NCBI RefSeq assembly: GCF_033546935.1
Contig: NZ_CP137854.1
Location: 2,542,001 to 2,606,000, forward strand
DNA: 64,000 nt
Direction of reading: 5' to 3'
Source of the DNA: Xylophilus sp. GOD-11R
Lineage (GTDB): Bacteria; Pseudomonadota; Gammaproteobacteria; Burkholderiales; Burkholderiaceae_C
In this document: positions 19,844 to 27,256 of the stretch, one piece after another
How the letters are laid out: each line of letters opens with the position of its first letter
Numbering within the stretch: the stretch's first letter is position 1
Notes under the pieces: generated by a model
The model's input: only the letters and a program-made list of their open reading frames with translations
What the model was told of the DNA's origin: nothing
Databases searched by the model: none
Position numbers and translations under genes: made by a program

Positions 19844-20009
19844 GCCGAACTATGTGAGTGGAGGCTTTGCTAGGGAAAACACTCGGAATTTACAACGGAA
19901 TGTTAGCTGACGGCCATTGGACGTTTTGTCCTATACCGGGTTTCCTCTGGAATAGGCGAGCCTGTCTACGTTTAGTCTTTCCCAACAACAAAGCAAGACG
20001 GAGCTCTGC

Positions 20010-21368
20010 ATGACCAGCATCACCATGCCCAATGCTGCCTACCCGGACCATTCGTCCACCTCCATGGAAAACGACGTACGTGACATGTACGACGACCATG
20101 GAAAAATCGCTCCCGGTGAAATCGCCATCGGCGTGGTGATCGGCCGCACTTCCGAGTATTTCGACTTCTTCGTTTACGCGATCGCCTCGGTGCTCGTCTT
20201 CCCGGTGGTGTTCTTTCCGTTCGAGGCCCGTCTCGAAGGCACCTTGTGGGCCTTCGTGATTTTCTCATTCGCTTTCATCGCCCGGCCGATCGGCACGATC
20301 GGGTCCATGGTCATTCAAAAACACCTGGGGCGCGGCACCAAGCTGACGGTGGCGCTGTTCCTGCTGGGCATCTCGACGGCGGGCATCGCGTTCCTGCCGG
20401 GCTACACCAGTCTCGGCTTCACGTCCATCGTGTTGCTTTCGATCTTTCGCTTCGTCCAGGGCATCGCGCTCGGCGGCGCCTGGGACGGCCTGCCTTCGCT
20501 GCTGGCACTGAACGCGCCGAAGGAAAAGCGCGGCTGGTACGCCATGCTCGGCCAGCTCGGCGCGCCGATCGGTTTCATCATCGCCGCGGGTCTGTTCGTG
20601 TACCTGCACAGCAGTCTCGGCCCGAAGGACTTCTTCGAGTGGGGCTGGCGCTATCCGTTCTACGTGGCCTTCGCCATCAACGTGGTGGCGCTCTTTGCCC
20701 GCCTGCGACTGGTGGTCACCCACGAATACACCAAGCTGCTCGAAGAGCGTGAACTGGAGCCCACCAAGGTCGGCGAGCTGTTCCGCACGCAGGGCTTCAA
20801 CGTGTTCATCGGCGCCTTCGCCGCCCTGGCCAGCTACGCGCTGTTCCACCTGATCACCGTGTTTCCGCTGTCGTGGATCACGCTCTACGCCGCGCAGACC
20901 GTCAACGAAGTGCTGGCGATCCAGATCCTCGGCGCCTTCATCGCGATCCCCTGCGTGATCGCTTCCGGCTGGATCGCCGACCGCATCGGCCGTCGCAGCA
21001 CGCTCGGTGCTCTTGCGGTGGCCATCGCGGTCTTCAGCTTCTTCACCCCGATGCTGCTGGGCGGTGGACCTTTCGCCCAGGACGCGTTCATCCTGATCGG
21101 CTTCGTGCTGCTGGGCCTGTCGTACGGCCAGGCCTCCGGCGCTGTCACCGCCAATTTCAACGCGGCCTACCGCTACACCGGCGCAGCGCTCACTTCCGAT
21201 CTGGCCTGGCTGCTCGGTGCCGGCTTCGCACCGCTGGTCGCGCTCGGCCTGTCGGCCCACTTCGGGCTGGCCTATGTCAGCATCTACCTGCTGTCGGGCG
21301 CCATCTGCACGCTGGCGGTGTTGGGTCTCAACCGACGCCTGGCGGCGGACAACCTGCCGGCTGCCTGA
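20010..21368 (+). CDS. MFS transporter, metabolite:H+ symporter (MHS) type
   Basis: A 452-aa, 12-helix major facilitator. The N-terminal GRTSEYFDFFVYAIASVL matches the MHS family (relatives carry citrate, proline/betaine, shikimate, alpha-ketoglutarate). Loop 2-3 reads ARPIGTIGSMVIQKHLGRGTKL, loop 4-5 FRFVQGIALGGAWDG, and loop 8-9 has the repeated GWIADRIGRRST. The substrate is not readable from sequence. It has its own promoter region divergent from cyoA and a strong terminator 20 nt after the stop. An ACGGAG ribosome binding site precedes ATG 20010. Confidence 0.9.
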   Translation: MTSITMPNAAYPDHSSTSMENDVRDMYDDHGKIAPGEIAIGVVIGRTSEYFDFFVYAIASVLVFPVVFFPFEARLEGTLWAFVIFSFAFIARPIGTIGSMVIQKHLGRGTKLTVALFLLGISTAGIAFLPGYTSLGFTSIVLLSIFRFVQGIALGGAWDGLPSLLALNAPKEKRGWYAMLGQLGAPIGFIIAAGLFVYLHSSLGPKDFFEWGWRYPFYVAFAINVVALFARLRLVVTHEYTKLLEERELEPTKVGELFRTQGFNVFIGAFAALASYALFHLITVFPLSWITLYAAQTVNEVLAIQILGAFIAIPCVIASGWIADRIGRRSTLGALAVAIAVFSFFTPMLLGGGPFAQDAFILIGFVLLGLSYGQASGAVTANFNAAYRYTGAALTSDLAWLLGAGFAPLVALGLSAHFGLAYVSIYLLSGAICTLAVLGLNRRLAADNLPAA

Positions 21369-21388
21369 TCAACCGCGAACGAACTGCG

Positions 21389-21418
21389 AAGGCCGGTCAC
21401 CGAAAGGTGGCCGGCCTT
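21389..21418 (+). terminator. Bidirectional hairpin terminator between MFS and IclR genes
   Basis: A 13-bp GC-rich stem (21389-21401 with 21406-21418, one G-T pair) closes a GAAA tetraloop and is followed by ATTCGTT on the plus strand. It separates two convergent genes and can serve both. Confidence 0.8.
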
Positions 21419-21429
21419 ATTCGTTGACT

Positions 21430-22299
21430 TCAGGCCGCGCGCCGCGAATCCGCGCGGTCACGCATCAAACGTTCGACAGCCTCCACCTCCATCAACACCT
21501 GCTGCAGAACGGAGCTGCGCCGAGGCTGAGTCAGACGCGATGCGATCGCCACCACCGAGATCGTCGCCTCGACCTGCTGGTTCGCCCCCCGGATACCGAC
21601 GGCCAGCGCCGAAATTTCGGCGGAGCCTGCAGCCTCCGCGAAGCCGTGGCCGAGTTCGCGCACCACGCTCACCTGGCGCCGTATTTCGTCGGCACCGCAG
21701 CGCGGCGTTGCGGCGATCGCCTCGCGATGCCGCTCCAGATTGCGTTCAACCTCGCTGTCGGGCAACGCCGCCAGCAGCACCAGGCCGTCGGCGCCCAGTC
21801 CGAGCGGTCGCACATCGCCGATATCGCCGATCGAAGCCTTGATCGGAAACCCGCCGCTGCGCCGCGCCACGCACACGGCGAAATCTCCGCTGCGCGCGGT
21901 GAGAAAGACCGAGTCGGCCGTGTCCTCGGCCAGTCGCTCCAGGCTGGCGGCGGCCAGGTGGATCACATCGAAACGGCCCGACGCCGCCTGCCCCATGCTG
22001 TAGAGCTTGAAGGCCGGGTGGTACCGACGTGAACCTGGCTCGTAATCGATCATGCCGGCCGAGCGCAGCCCGCTGAGCAGGCGATGCGCCGTTGGTTTGC
22101 TCAAGCCCACGATGGCCGCCAGCGAGCCCAGCGAAATGCCGGTGGCGGTGTGCCCGACCACCACGTCGAGCAGTTCCAGCGCCCGGTCCAGGCTCTGGGT
22201 GGGCGAGCCGCCGGGCCCGTTGAGCGACGACGCGTCCACCGGCCGGCGACGAATGGCGGTGGATGCGTGGGACAGGGTGTCGGACATGGCGGGTGGCAT
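21430..22299 (-). CDS. IclR family transcriptional regulator
   Basis: A 289-aa regulator with an N-terminal winged helix (about residues 35-95; LGSLAAIVGLSKPTAHRLLSG is the recognition part) and a C-terminal IclR effector-binding GAF-like domain (DSVFLTARSGDFAVCVARR; PLGLGADGLVLLAALP; SALAVGI). It is divergent from the fumarylpyruvate-hydrolase-like gene with 193 bp between, so it probably controls that gene. An internal ATG at 22287 (MSDTLS) is an equally plausible start; neither has a good ribosome binding site. Confidence 0.92.
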   Translation of the reverse strand: MPPAMSDTLSHASTAIRRRPVDASSLNGPGGSPTQSLDRALELLDVVVGHTATGISLGSLAAIVGLSKPTAHRLLSGLRSAGMIDYEPGSRRYHPAFKLYSMGQAASGRFDVIHLAAASLERLAEDTADSVFLTARSGDFAVCVARRSGGFPIKASIGDIGDVRPLGLGADGLVLLAALPDSEVERNLERHREAIAATPRCGADEIRRQVSVVRELGHGFAEAAGSAEISALAVGIRGANQQVEATISVVAIASRLTQPRRSSVLQQVLMEVEAVERLMRDRADSRRAA

Positions 22300-22395
22300 T
22301 TCGGTGAGAGGAAATTCATCCTCTCACGCGTTTTGTCCGACGAAAAGCACTGTGCGCTGCGTTTTATGTACTCCGAACGGCACATGCCCGGTTCG

Positions 22396-22411
22396 TAATT
22401 CTGTCCAATTA
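22396..22411. promoter_or_regulatory. Candidate operator palindrome between IclR and FAH genes
   Basis: TAATT (22396-22400) and AATTA (22407-22411) form a perfect inverted repeat with a 6-nt spacer in the divergent intergenic region. A second inverted repeat, GGGTTT (22458-22463) and AAACCC (22471-22476), lies nearer the FAH start. Either could be the IclR-protein site; binding is inferred from position only. Confidence 0.3.
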
Positions 22412-22492
22412 GCGCTTAAGCATGGACGACCGCAGGATTCGCCGCCGGCCTAGAGTGGGGTTTCCATCCGAAACCCAGCGAGACACCGATCC

Positions 22493-23185
22493 ATGTCCGA
22501 CAGCTACGCCATCGAACCGCAGAAAATCAATTCCCTGCCCATCGCCGGAAGCGCCCAGCGCTTTCCGGTGGCACGCATCTTCTGCGTCGGTCAGAACTAC
22601 GCCGAACATTCCCGCGAGATGGGACACAACCCCGATGTGGAGCCGCCGTTCTTCTTCATGAAGCCGCACACCGCCATCGTCTCCGACGGTCGGTCGTTCC
22701 CCTACCCCTCCATCTCCACCAACGTCCACCACGAAGTCGAATTCATCGTGGCCATCGGCACCGGCGGCGCCAACATTCCCGAGGCCGAGGCACTGACGCA
22801 TGTCTTCGGCTACGCCGTCGGGCTCGACATGACGCGCCGCGACCTGCAGGGCATCGCCAAGAAGACCGGCCGGCCCTGGGAGCTGGGCAAGGCCTTCGAC
22901 AACGCAGCGCCCTGCGGCGCGGTGGTGCCGGTGGCGCAGGCCGGGCATCCGACGACCGGGTCCATCACCTTGTCGGTCAACGGTGAGATGCGGCAGAACG
23001 GCGACCTCGCCGACATGATCTGGAAGGTGCCTGGCACCATCGCCTACCTGTCGACCCTGTTCGAACTGCGTCCGGGCGACCTGATCTTCACCGGCACGCC
23101 GGCGGGCGTGGGCGCCATCCAGCGCGGCGACCACCTCACCGGCGCCATCGCCGGCCTGGGCGAGGTGCATACCGACGTCGTCTGA
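22493..23185 (+). CDS. Fumarylacetoacetate hydrolase family protein, fumarylpyruvate-hydrolase-like
   Basis: A 230-aa FAH-fold enzyme. Conserved blocks include IFCVGQNYAEHSREMGHNP near residue 30, PPFFFMKP near 52, the metal ligands in HHEVEFIVAIG near 79, GYAVGLDMTRRDLQ near 108, and DLIFTGTPAGVG near 204. The close spelling to bacterial fumarylpyruvate hydrolases suggests cleavage of fumarylpyruvate to fumarate and pyruvate, the last step of the gentisate route. Other gentisate genes are not adjacent, so an acylpyruvase role on another substrate is possible. The divergent IclR gene is the likely regulator. Confidence 0.87.
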   Translation: MSDSYAIEPQKINSLPIAGSAQRFPVARIFCVGQNYAEHSREMGHNPDVEPPFFFMKPHTAIVSDGRSFPYPSISTNVHHEVEFIVAIGTGGANIPEAEALTHVFGYAVGLDMTRRDLQGIAKKTGRPWELGKAFDNAAPCGAVVPVAQAGHPTTGSITLSVNGEMRQNGDLADMIWKVPGTIAYLSTLFELRPGDLIFTGTPAGVGAIQRGDHLTGAIAGLGEVHTDVV

Positions 23186-23197
23186 GCGACATCGCCC

Positions 23198-23229
23198 GAT
23201 CCGCCGAGGCGGGGTAACCTCGGCGGATC
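23198..23229. repeat. Perfect 12-bp inverted repeat at the AraC start codon
   Basis: GATCCGCCGAGG (23198-23209) and CCTCGGCGGATC (23218-23229) flank an 8-nt loop, and the right arm ends directly before the AraC ATG at 23230. It could be the terminator of the FAH gene (no T-tract follows) or an operator or RNA hairpin hiding the AraC ribosome binding site. Confidence 0.6.
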
Positions 23230-24144
23230 ATGCCGACCTCGCAACTGCCCCTGCGCACCTGGCGCATGCACGAACGCGCCGAACACCTGGACTTCGACAT
23301 CCGCTTCCAGGGCGCGCGCAACGAACTTACCCAGCCGCACCGGCACGGCTATTTCCAGATCCAGATCGGCCTGGAGGGCGACACCCAGCAGGCGATCGGC
23401 GCGGCGGTGCGGCCGTTCGGCCGTTGCTATCTCAGCTTCGTGCTGCCGCATCGTATTCATGTGATCCCCCATCCGCCGGGTTCACGCTACTGCATCGTCA
23501 ACTTCAGCCAGGACTTTCTCTGGCCCGAGATCGACGCCGACACGCTGGACCTCGACGCCGTGGCCTTCAGTGCGCATCCCCAGCTCGGGCCCTTCCTGTT
23601 CCAGGAATATCTGGATTTCGTCCTCGACGAGCCGGATTTTTCCCGCCTTTCCGGCTGGCTCGACGAGTTGCAACGCTTCAACGCCGAGCGCAGTTTCGGC
23701 GGCATGGCGATCGTGCGCGGACTGCTGCTGCAGATCATCGGTCTGGCCTGCCTGCGCCAGGAGCGCGAGCTCCAACGCCTGGCTTTGCGCCACGAAGGCC
23801 GAACCTCCCGCCACGACGCCTTGCAGCGGGTGGTGCGCTACGTGCGTGACAACCTCGAGCGCGAAATGTCGCTGACCGATGCCGCGGCCGCCGCCTTCCT
23901 GTCGCCCAACTACCTGGCCAACCTGCTCAAGAAGGAAACCGGCCAGACCTTCACCGAGCTGGTGACCGAACGGCGCCTCGACCGCGCCAAGGAACTGCTC
24001 ACCGGATCGTCGATGCAGGTGCGCGAGGTGGCACGCCGCTGCGGCTACGGCGACGAGGCCTATTTCAACCGGCGCTTTCGCCAGGTGGTGGGCTGCACGC
24101 CGCGCGCCTTTCGCGATCAACAGGTGGCACGACTGCGCGGCTGA
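23230..24144 (+). CDS. AraC family transcriptional regulator
   Basis: A 304-aa regulator. The N-terminal half is a cupin-like sensor (QPHRHGYFQIQIGLEG; RCYLSFVLPHRIHVIPHPPG). The C-terminal 100 residues hold two helix-turn-helix motifs (MSLTDAAAAAFLSPNYLANLLKK; VREVARRCGYGDEAYFNRRF) ending in the standard P-AFR signature. It is too short and has the wrong N-terminus to be HrpX/HrpB. The start is uncertain: ATG 23230 is pressed against a perfect inverted repeat, and an in-frame ATG at 23266 (MHERAEHL) would avoid it. Its 3' end overlaps the convergent LysR gene by 28 bp. The target is unknown. Confidence 0.9.
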   Translation: MPTSQLPLRTWRMHERAEHLDFDIRFQGARNELTQPHRHGYFQIQIGLEGDTQQAIGAAVRPFGRCYLSFVLPHRIHVIPHPPGSRYCIVNFSQDFLWPEIDADTLDLDAVAFSAHPQLGPFLFQEYLDFVLDEPDFSRLSGWLDELQRFNAERSFGGMAIVRGLLLQIIGLACLRQERELQRLALRHEGRTSRHDALQRVVRYVRDNLEREMSLTDAAAAAFLSPNYLANLLKKETGQTFTELVTERRLDRAKELLTGSSMQVREVARRCGYGDEAYFNRRFRQVVGCTPRAFRDQQVARLRG

Positions 24145-25046
24145 TCCGGCACCGCCGCCTGTTCCAGCAGCAGCTGCCGCATCGACACCGCCACGCCTTC
24201 GCGCGCGTTGCGCCGCCACGCCAGGCGCTGCTCCACCTCCAGCGGCGGCATGCCCGGCACTTCGGCAAGCGGGCGCAGCGCCACCCCTTCGAAGCGCAGC
24301 GCCCGCGCCGATCGCGGCACCAGCGCCAGGCCCATGCCGGCATCGACCAGCGCCAGGATCGAATGGGTATGGCTCATCGTCTGCACCGGCTCCGGCCGCA
24401 CGCCTGCCGCCTGAAAACGTCCGGCGACCAACTCGTACAGGTAACGCGATTCCGAGGGCGCGAACTGGATCAGCGGCTCGCCTTCGAGCTGCGCCAGCGC
24501 CACGGTCTGCTGCGCGGCCAGCGCGTGCGACGCGGGCAGCGCCGCGACGAAGGGCTCGACCATCAGCGACGCAGACTCGACAAAGCTGCGCGGCGCGAAG
24601 GGTCGCACGATGGCCAGGTCGATGCGGTCGGCGCCCAGGGCTTCGAGCTGGTCGGCCGTCTGCATCTCGCGCAGGATCACCTGCACCCCCGGCAATCGCG
24701 CCTGCGCGGCCGCCAGCAGCCGGGGCAACAGCGCGAAGCTCGCCGCCGGAATGAAACCCAGCGTGACGCTGCCGGCCTGCCCGCCCACCGCCCGGCGCGC
24801 CGCCAGCGTGGCGGCCTGTGCCCGCCGCAGCAGGTCTTCGGCCTCCGGCAGAAAGGCCGCGCCGGCGGGCGTCAAGCGCACCGCGCCGCCGCTGCGGTCG
24901 AGCAGCCGCACGTTCAACTCGTGTTCCAGCAACTGGATCTGCCGGGTCAGCGGCGGCTGGGTCATGTGGAGCAAGGCGGCGGCACGGCCGAAATGCAGTT
25001 CGGTCGCCACGGTGACGAAGCAGCGCAACTGGGAAAGCTGGAACAC
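24117..25046 (-). CDS. LysR family transcriptional regulator
   Basis: A 309-aa LTTR. The N-terminal winged helix is typical (LRCFVTVATELHFGRAAALL; TQPPLTRQIQLLEHELNVRL), followed by a periplasmic-binding-like effector domain (GSVTLGFIPAASFALLPRLL; IDLAIVRPF; DAGMGLALVPRSA). I place the start at GTG 25046-25044, because the frame upstream runs into the divergent DapA-family gene and has no homology. It is divergent from that gene with 130 bp between, and is probably its activator. It is convergent with and overlaps the araC-like gene by 28 bp. Confidence 0.9.
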   Translation of the reverse strand: MFQLSQLRCFVTVATELHFGRAAALLHMTQPPLTRQIQLLEHELNVRLLDRSGGAVRLTPAGAAFLPEAEDLLRRAQAATLAARRAVGGQAGSVTLGFIPAASFALLPRLLAAAQARLPGVQVILREMQTADQLEALGADRIDLAIVRPFAPRSFVESASLMVEPFVAALPASHALAAQQTVALAQLEGEPLIQFAPSESRYLYELVAGRFQAAGVRPEPVQTMSHTHSILALVDAGMGLALVPRSARALRFEGVALRPLAEVPGMPPLEVEQRLAWRRNAREGVAVSMRQLLLEQAAVPDQPRSRATC

Positions 25047-25176
25047 GATGCGGATCCTGGATCGGCGGATAGCCTGTTTGGATTGGACGGCCGCGCCGGG
25101 CCCGCCTAGAGTCGGCCCGCGCCAGGCGCCGAGCATATCGGCCGCCGCCCCATCACATCCGAGGAGACAAAACGTC

Positions 25177-26094
25177 ATGGCCCACTTCGACCGAGCCGCG
25201 CTGCGCCAGGCGCTCGATGGCATTTCCGGCATTCTCGTCACGCCCTTTGATGGGCAGGACCGCATCGCACCGGCACCGCTCAAGCCCATCGTCGACCGCG
25301 CGGTCGAAGCCGGCGTGCATGTGCTGGTGGCCAACGGCAACACCAGCGAGTTCTACGGCCTGCAGGCCGCCGAGGCCGAACGCATGGTGCAGATCGCCGC
25401 CGAGCAGATCGCCGGGCGCGTGCCGCTGCTCGGCGGCGTCGGCCGCAGCGTGCACGAAGCGTGTGCCCTGGCCAAGGTGTCGCGCGCAGCGGGTGCCGAC
25501 GCGATCATGGTGCACCAGCCGCCGGACCCGTTCGTGGCGCCGCGCGGTGTCACCGCCTACGTGCAGCGCGTGGCCGATGCGGCCGACGGCCTTCCTGTCA
25601 TCCTCTACTTGCGAAACGACAACATCGGCCTGGCCGCCATCGAGGCGCTCTGCCGCATTCCGCAGGTCATCGGCATCAAGTGGGCGTCGCCCACGCCGCT
25701 GGTGCTGGCCGAAGCCATTCGCCGTACCGCCGACCGGGGCCTGGCCTGGGTCGGCGGGCTGGCCGAGAACTGGGCGCCGCCGTTCTATGCGGTCGGGGCG
25801 CGGGGCTTCACCTCCGGTCTGATCAACGTGATGCCCGAGCGCTCGGTCGCGATCCATGCGGCGCTGGACACGGCCGACTATCCGCTGGCCATGCGCCTCA
25901 TCGCCGAGATGCTGCCCTTCGAGGATCTGCGGGCGCAGGAGAACAACGGCACCAACGTCACGGTAGTCAAGAGCGCCCTGCAGATCATGGGCCACGACTG
26001 CGGCGCAACGCGTCCGCCGTCGGCCTGGCCGCTGAGCGAGGCGGCGCAGCGCCAACTCCAGCAACTGATGGCCGGATGGGGCCTGGCACGCTAG
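25177..26094 (+). CDS. Dihydrodipicolinate synthase (DapA/NanA) family lyase or aldolase
   Basis: A 305-aa TIM-barrel class I aldolase. Schiff-base Lys168 lies in VIGIKWASPTP and Tyr144 in VILYLRND. The usual GTTGE motif is replaced by GNTSEFYGL (54-62), as in sugar-acid dehydratases and aldolases of the family rather than in true DapA. Likely substrates are a 2-keto-3-deoxy sugar acid or a similar pyruvate-yielding compound; sequence alone does not decide. ATG 25177 is preceded by GAGGAG with a 10-nt spacer. The divergent LysR gene probably regulates it. The frame is open upstream to 24610, but that part is antisense to lysR. Confidence 0.87.
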   Translation: MAHFDRAALRQALDGISGILVTPFDGQDRIAPAPLKPIVDRAVEAGVHVLVANGNTSEFYGLQAAEAERMVQIAAEQIAGRVPLLGGVGRSVHEACALAKVSRAAGADAIMVHQPPDPFVAPRGVTAYVQRVADAADGLPVILYLRNDNIGLAAIEALCRIPQVIGIKWASPTPLVLAEAIRRTADRGLAWVGGLAENWAPPFYAVGARGFTSGLINVMPERSVAIHAALDTADYPLAMRLIAEMLPFEDLRAQENNGTNVTVVKSALQIMGHDCGATRPPSAWPLSEAAQRQLQQLMAGWGLAR

Positions 26095-26110
26095 AGACCA
26101 CCGACTGGTG

Positions 26111-26998
26111 TCAGCGCCGCATGCGCCGCCAGAGCTGCATCAACAGCACCAACACGCCGCCCGCCACCAGCCCCAGCAGGCCATTGAGCACGCTGGCCAC
26201 CAGGCTGCCGCCGCCGATGCCCTCGACGGCGTGCGCCAGCGCCGGCACGCCGTGCACCAGGATGCCGCCGCCGACCAGGAACATGGCGATGGTGCCCAGC
26301 ACCGACAGCATCTTCATCAGCCAGGGAGCCGCGGCCAGGATCGCATTGCCGAGCGACTTGGCCGTCGCCGTGCCCCGCCGCACCAGGTACAGGCCCAAAT
26401 CGTCGAGCCGCACGATGGCCGCCACCAGTCCGTAGACGCCGATCGTCATCACCAGCGCAATGCCCGACAGCACCAGCAGGCGCGACAGGAAGTCTTCGTC
26501 CTGCACCACGCCCAGGGTAATGGCGATGATCTCGGCCGACAGAATGAAATCGGTGCGGATCGCGCCCTTGATCTTGTCGCGCTCGAAGGCGGCGACGTCG
26601 AGCGCGGGCTCCGAGAGTGCCAGCCGCTGTTGTTCGCGTTGGGCGGCGTCATCCTCGGGCGAATGCAGGAAACGGTGCGCAAGCTTCTCGGCGCCTTCGT
26701 AGCAGAGGTAGGCGCCGCCGAGCATCAGCAGCGGCGTTATCAGCCAGGGCGCCAAGGCGCTGATCGCCAACGCGGCGGGCACCAGGACCAGCTTGTTGAG
26801 CAGCGATCCCCGGGCCACCGCCCACACCACCGGCAATTCGCGGCTGGCCTCCACGCCGGCGACCTGCTGAGCGTTGAGCGCCAGGTCGTCGCCCAGCACG
26901 CCGGCGGTCTTCTTGGCAGCCACCTTGGCCATGACGGACACGTCGTCGAGCAGACTGGCGATGTCGTCGAGCAGGGTAAGCAGGCTGGCTCCGGCCAT
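26111..26998 (-). CDS. DUF808 family membrane protein (YedI-like)
   Basis: A 295-aa inner-membrane protein of the DUF808 family. The N-terminal [20 protein letters not shown] and [17 protein letters not shown] are near-invariant, followed by at least four hydrophobic segments (including [20 protein letters not shown] and [20 protein letters not shown]). The function is unknown; E. coli YedI is the named homologue. It is convergent with the DapA-family gene, with 16 bp between the stops. Upstream lies the PIP-box promoter of the divergent effector candidate. Confidence 0.88.
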   Translation of the reverse strand: MAGASLLTLLDDIASLLDDVSVMAKVAAKKTAGVLGDDLALNAQQVAGVEASRELPVVWAVARGSLLNKLVLVPAALAISALAPWLITPLLMLGGAYLCYEGAEKLAHRFLHSPEDDAAQREQQRLALSEPALDVAAFERDKIKGAIRTDFILSAEIIAITLGVVQDEDFLSRLLVLSGIALVMTIGVYGLVAAIVRLDDLGLYLVRRGTATAKSLGNAILAAAPWLMKMLSVLGTIAMFLVGGGILVHGVPALAHAVEGIGGGSLVASVLNGLLGLVAGGVLVLLMQLWRRMRR

Positions 26999-27138
26999 GA
27001 ATGAATCCTTCGGATGGGCGTGATGCGGGAACAGACCCGCTTCGGTGGCGGAGCGGAAGAATCCGGCGCGCGCCGGCTGCGTGTTTGTAGTCGAAATGGC
27101 CGCAGGTGCTGTTGCAAACGTAAAAGCGAAGACCGGAC

Positions 27139-27200
27139 TTCGGAGGTGTGCGCCGCACTTCGGACCTGAGCGCGAAGCGCCGAGGGGGCGTACCTAGCAT
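27139..27200 (+). promoter_or_regulatory. Perfect PIP box with -10 element (HrpX/HrpB-type promoter)
   Basis: TTCGG (27139-27143), 15 nt, TTCGG (27159-27163), then 31 nt to TAGCAT (27195-27200). This matches the TTCGB-N15-TTCGB-N30-32-YANNNT architecture of Hrp-regulon promoters (equally the hrpII box TTCG-N16-TTCG of Ralstonia). It lies 57 nt upstream of the ATG of the 815-aa gene on the same strand. AraC-type activators HrpX or HrpB bind such sites; no such activator is in this window. Confidence 0.88.
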
Positions 27201-27256
27201 CGGCCGCCTACGGAGGACGCTTTACTCAGCTTCCCTCTTCCAATTCGAAGGACAGC

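Noticed and set aside
22300..22492. TTCG half-sites upstream of the FAH-family gene as a PIP box
   Set aside because: The TTCG copies there have no partner at 16-nt spacing and no -10 at the right distance.
23230..24144. AraC gene as a possible HrpX/HrpB activator of the PIP-box genes
   Set aside because: HrpX/HrpB are about 475 aa with a different N-terminal domain; this 304-aa protein has a cupin-type sensor and sits next to a metabolic gene.
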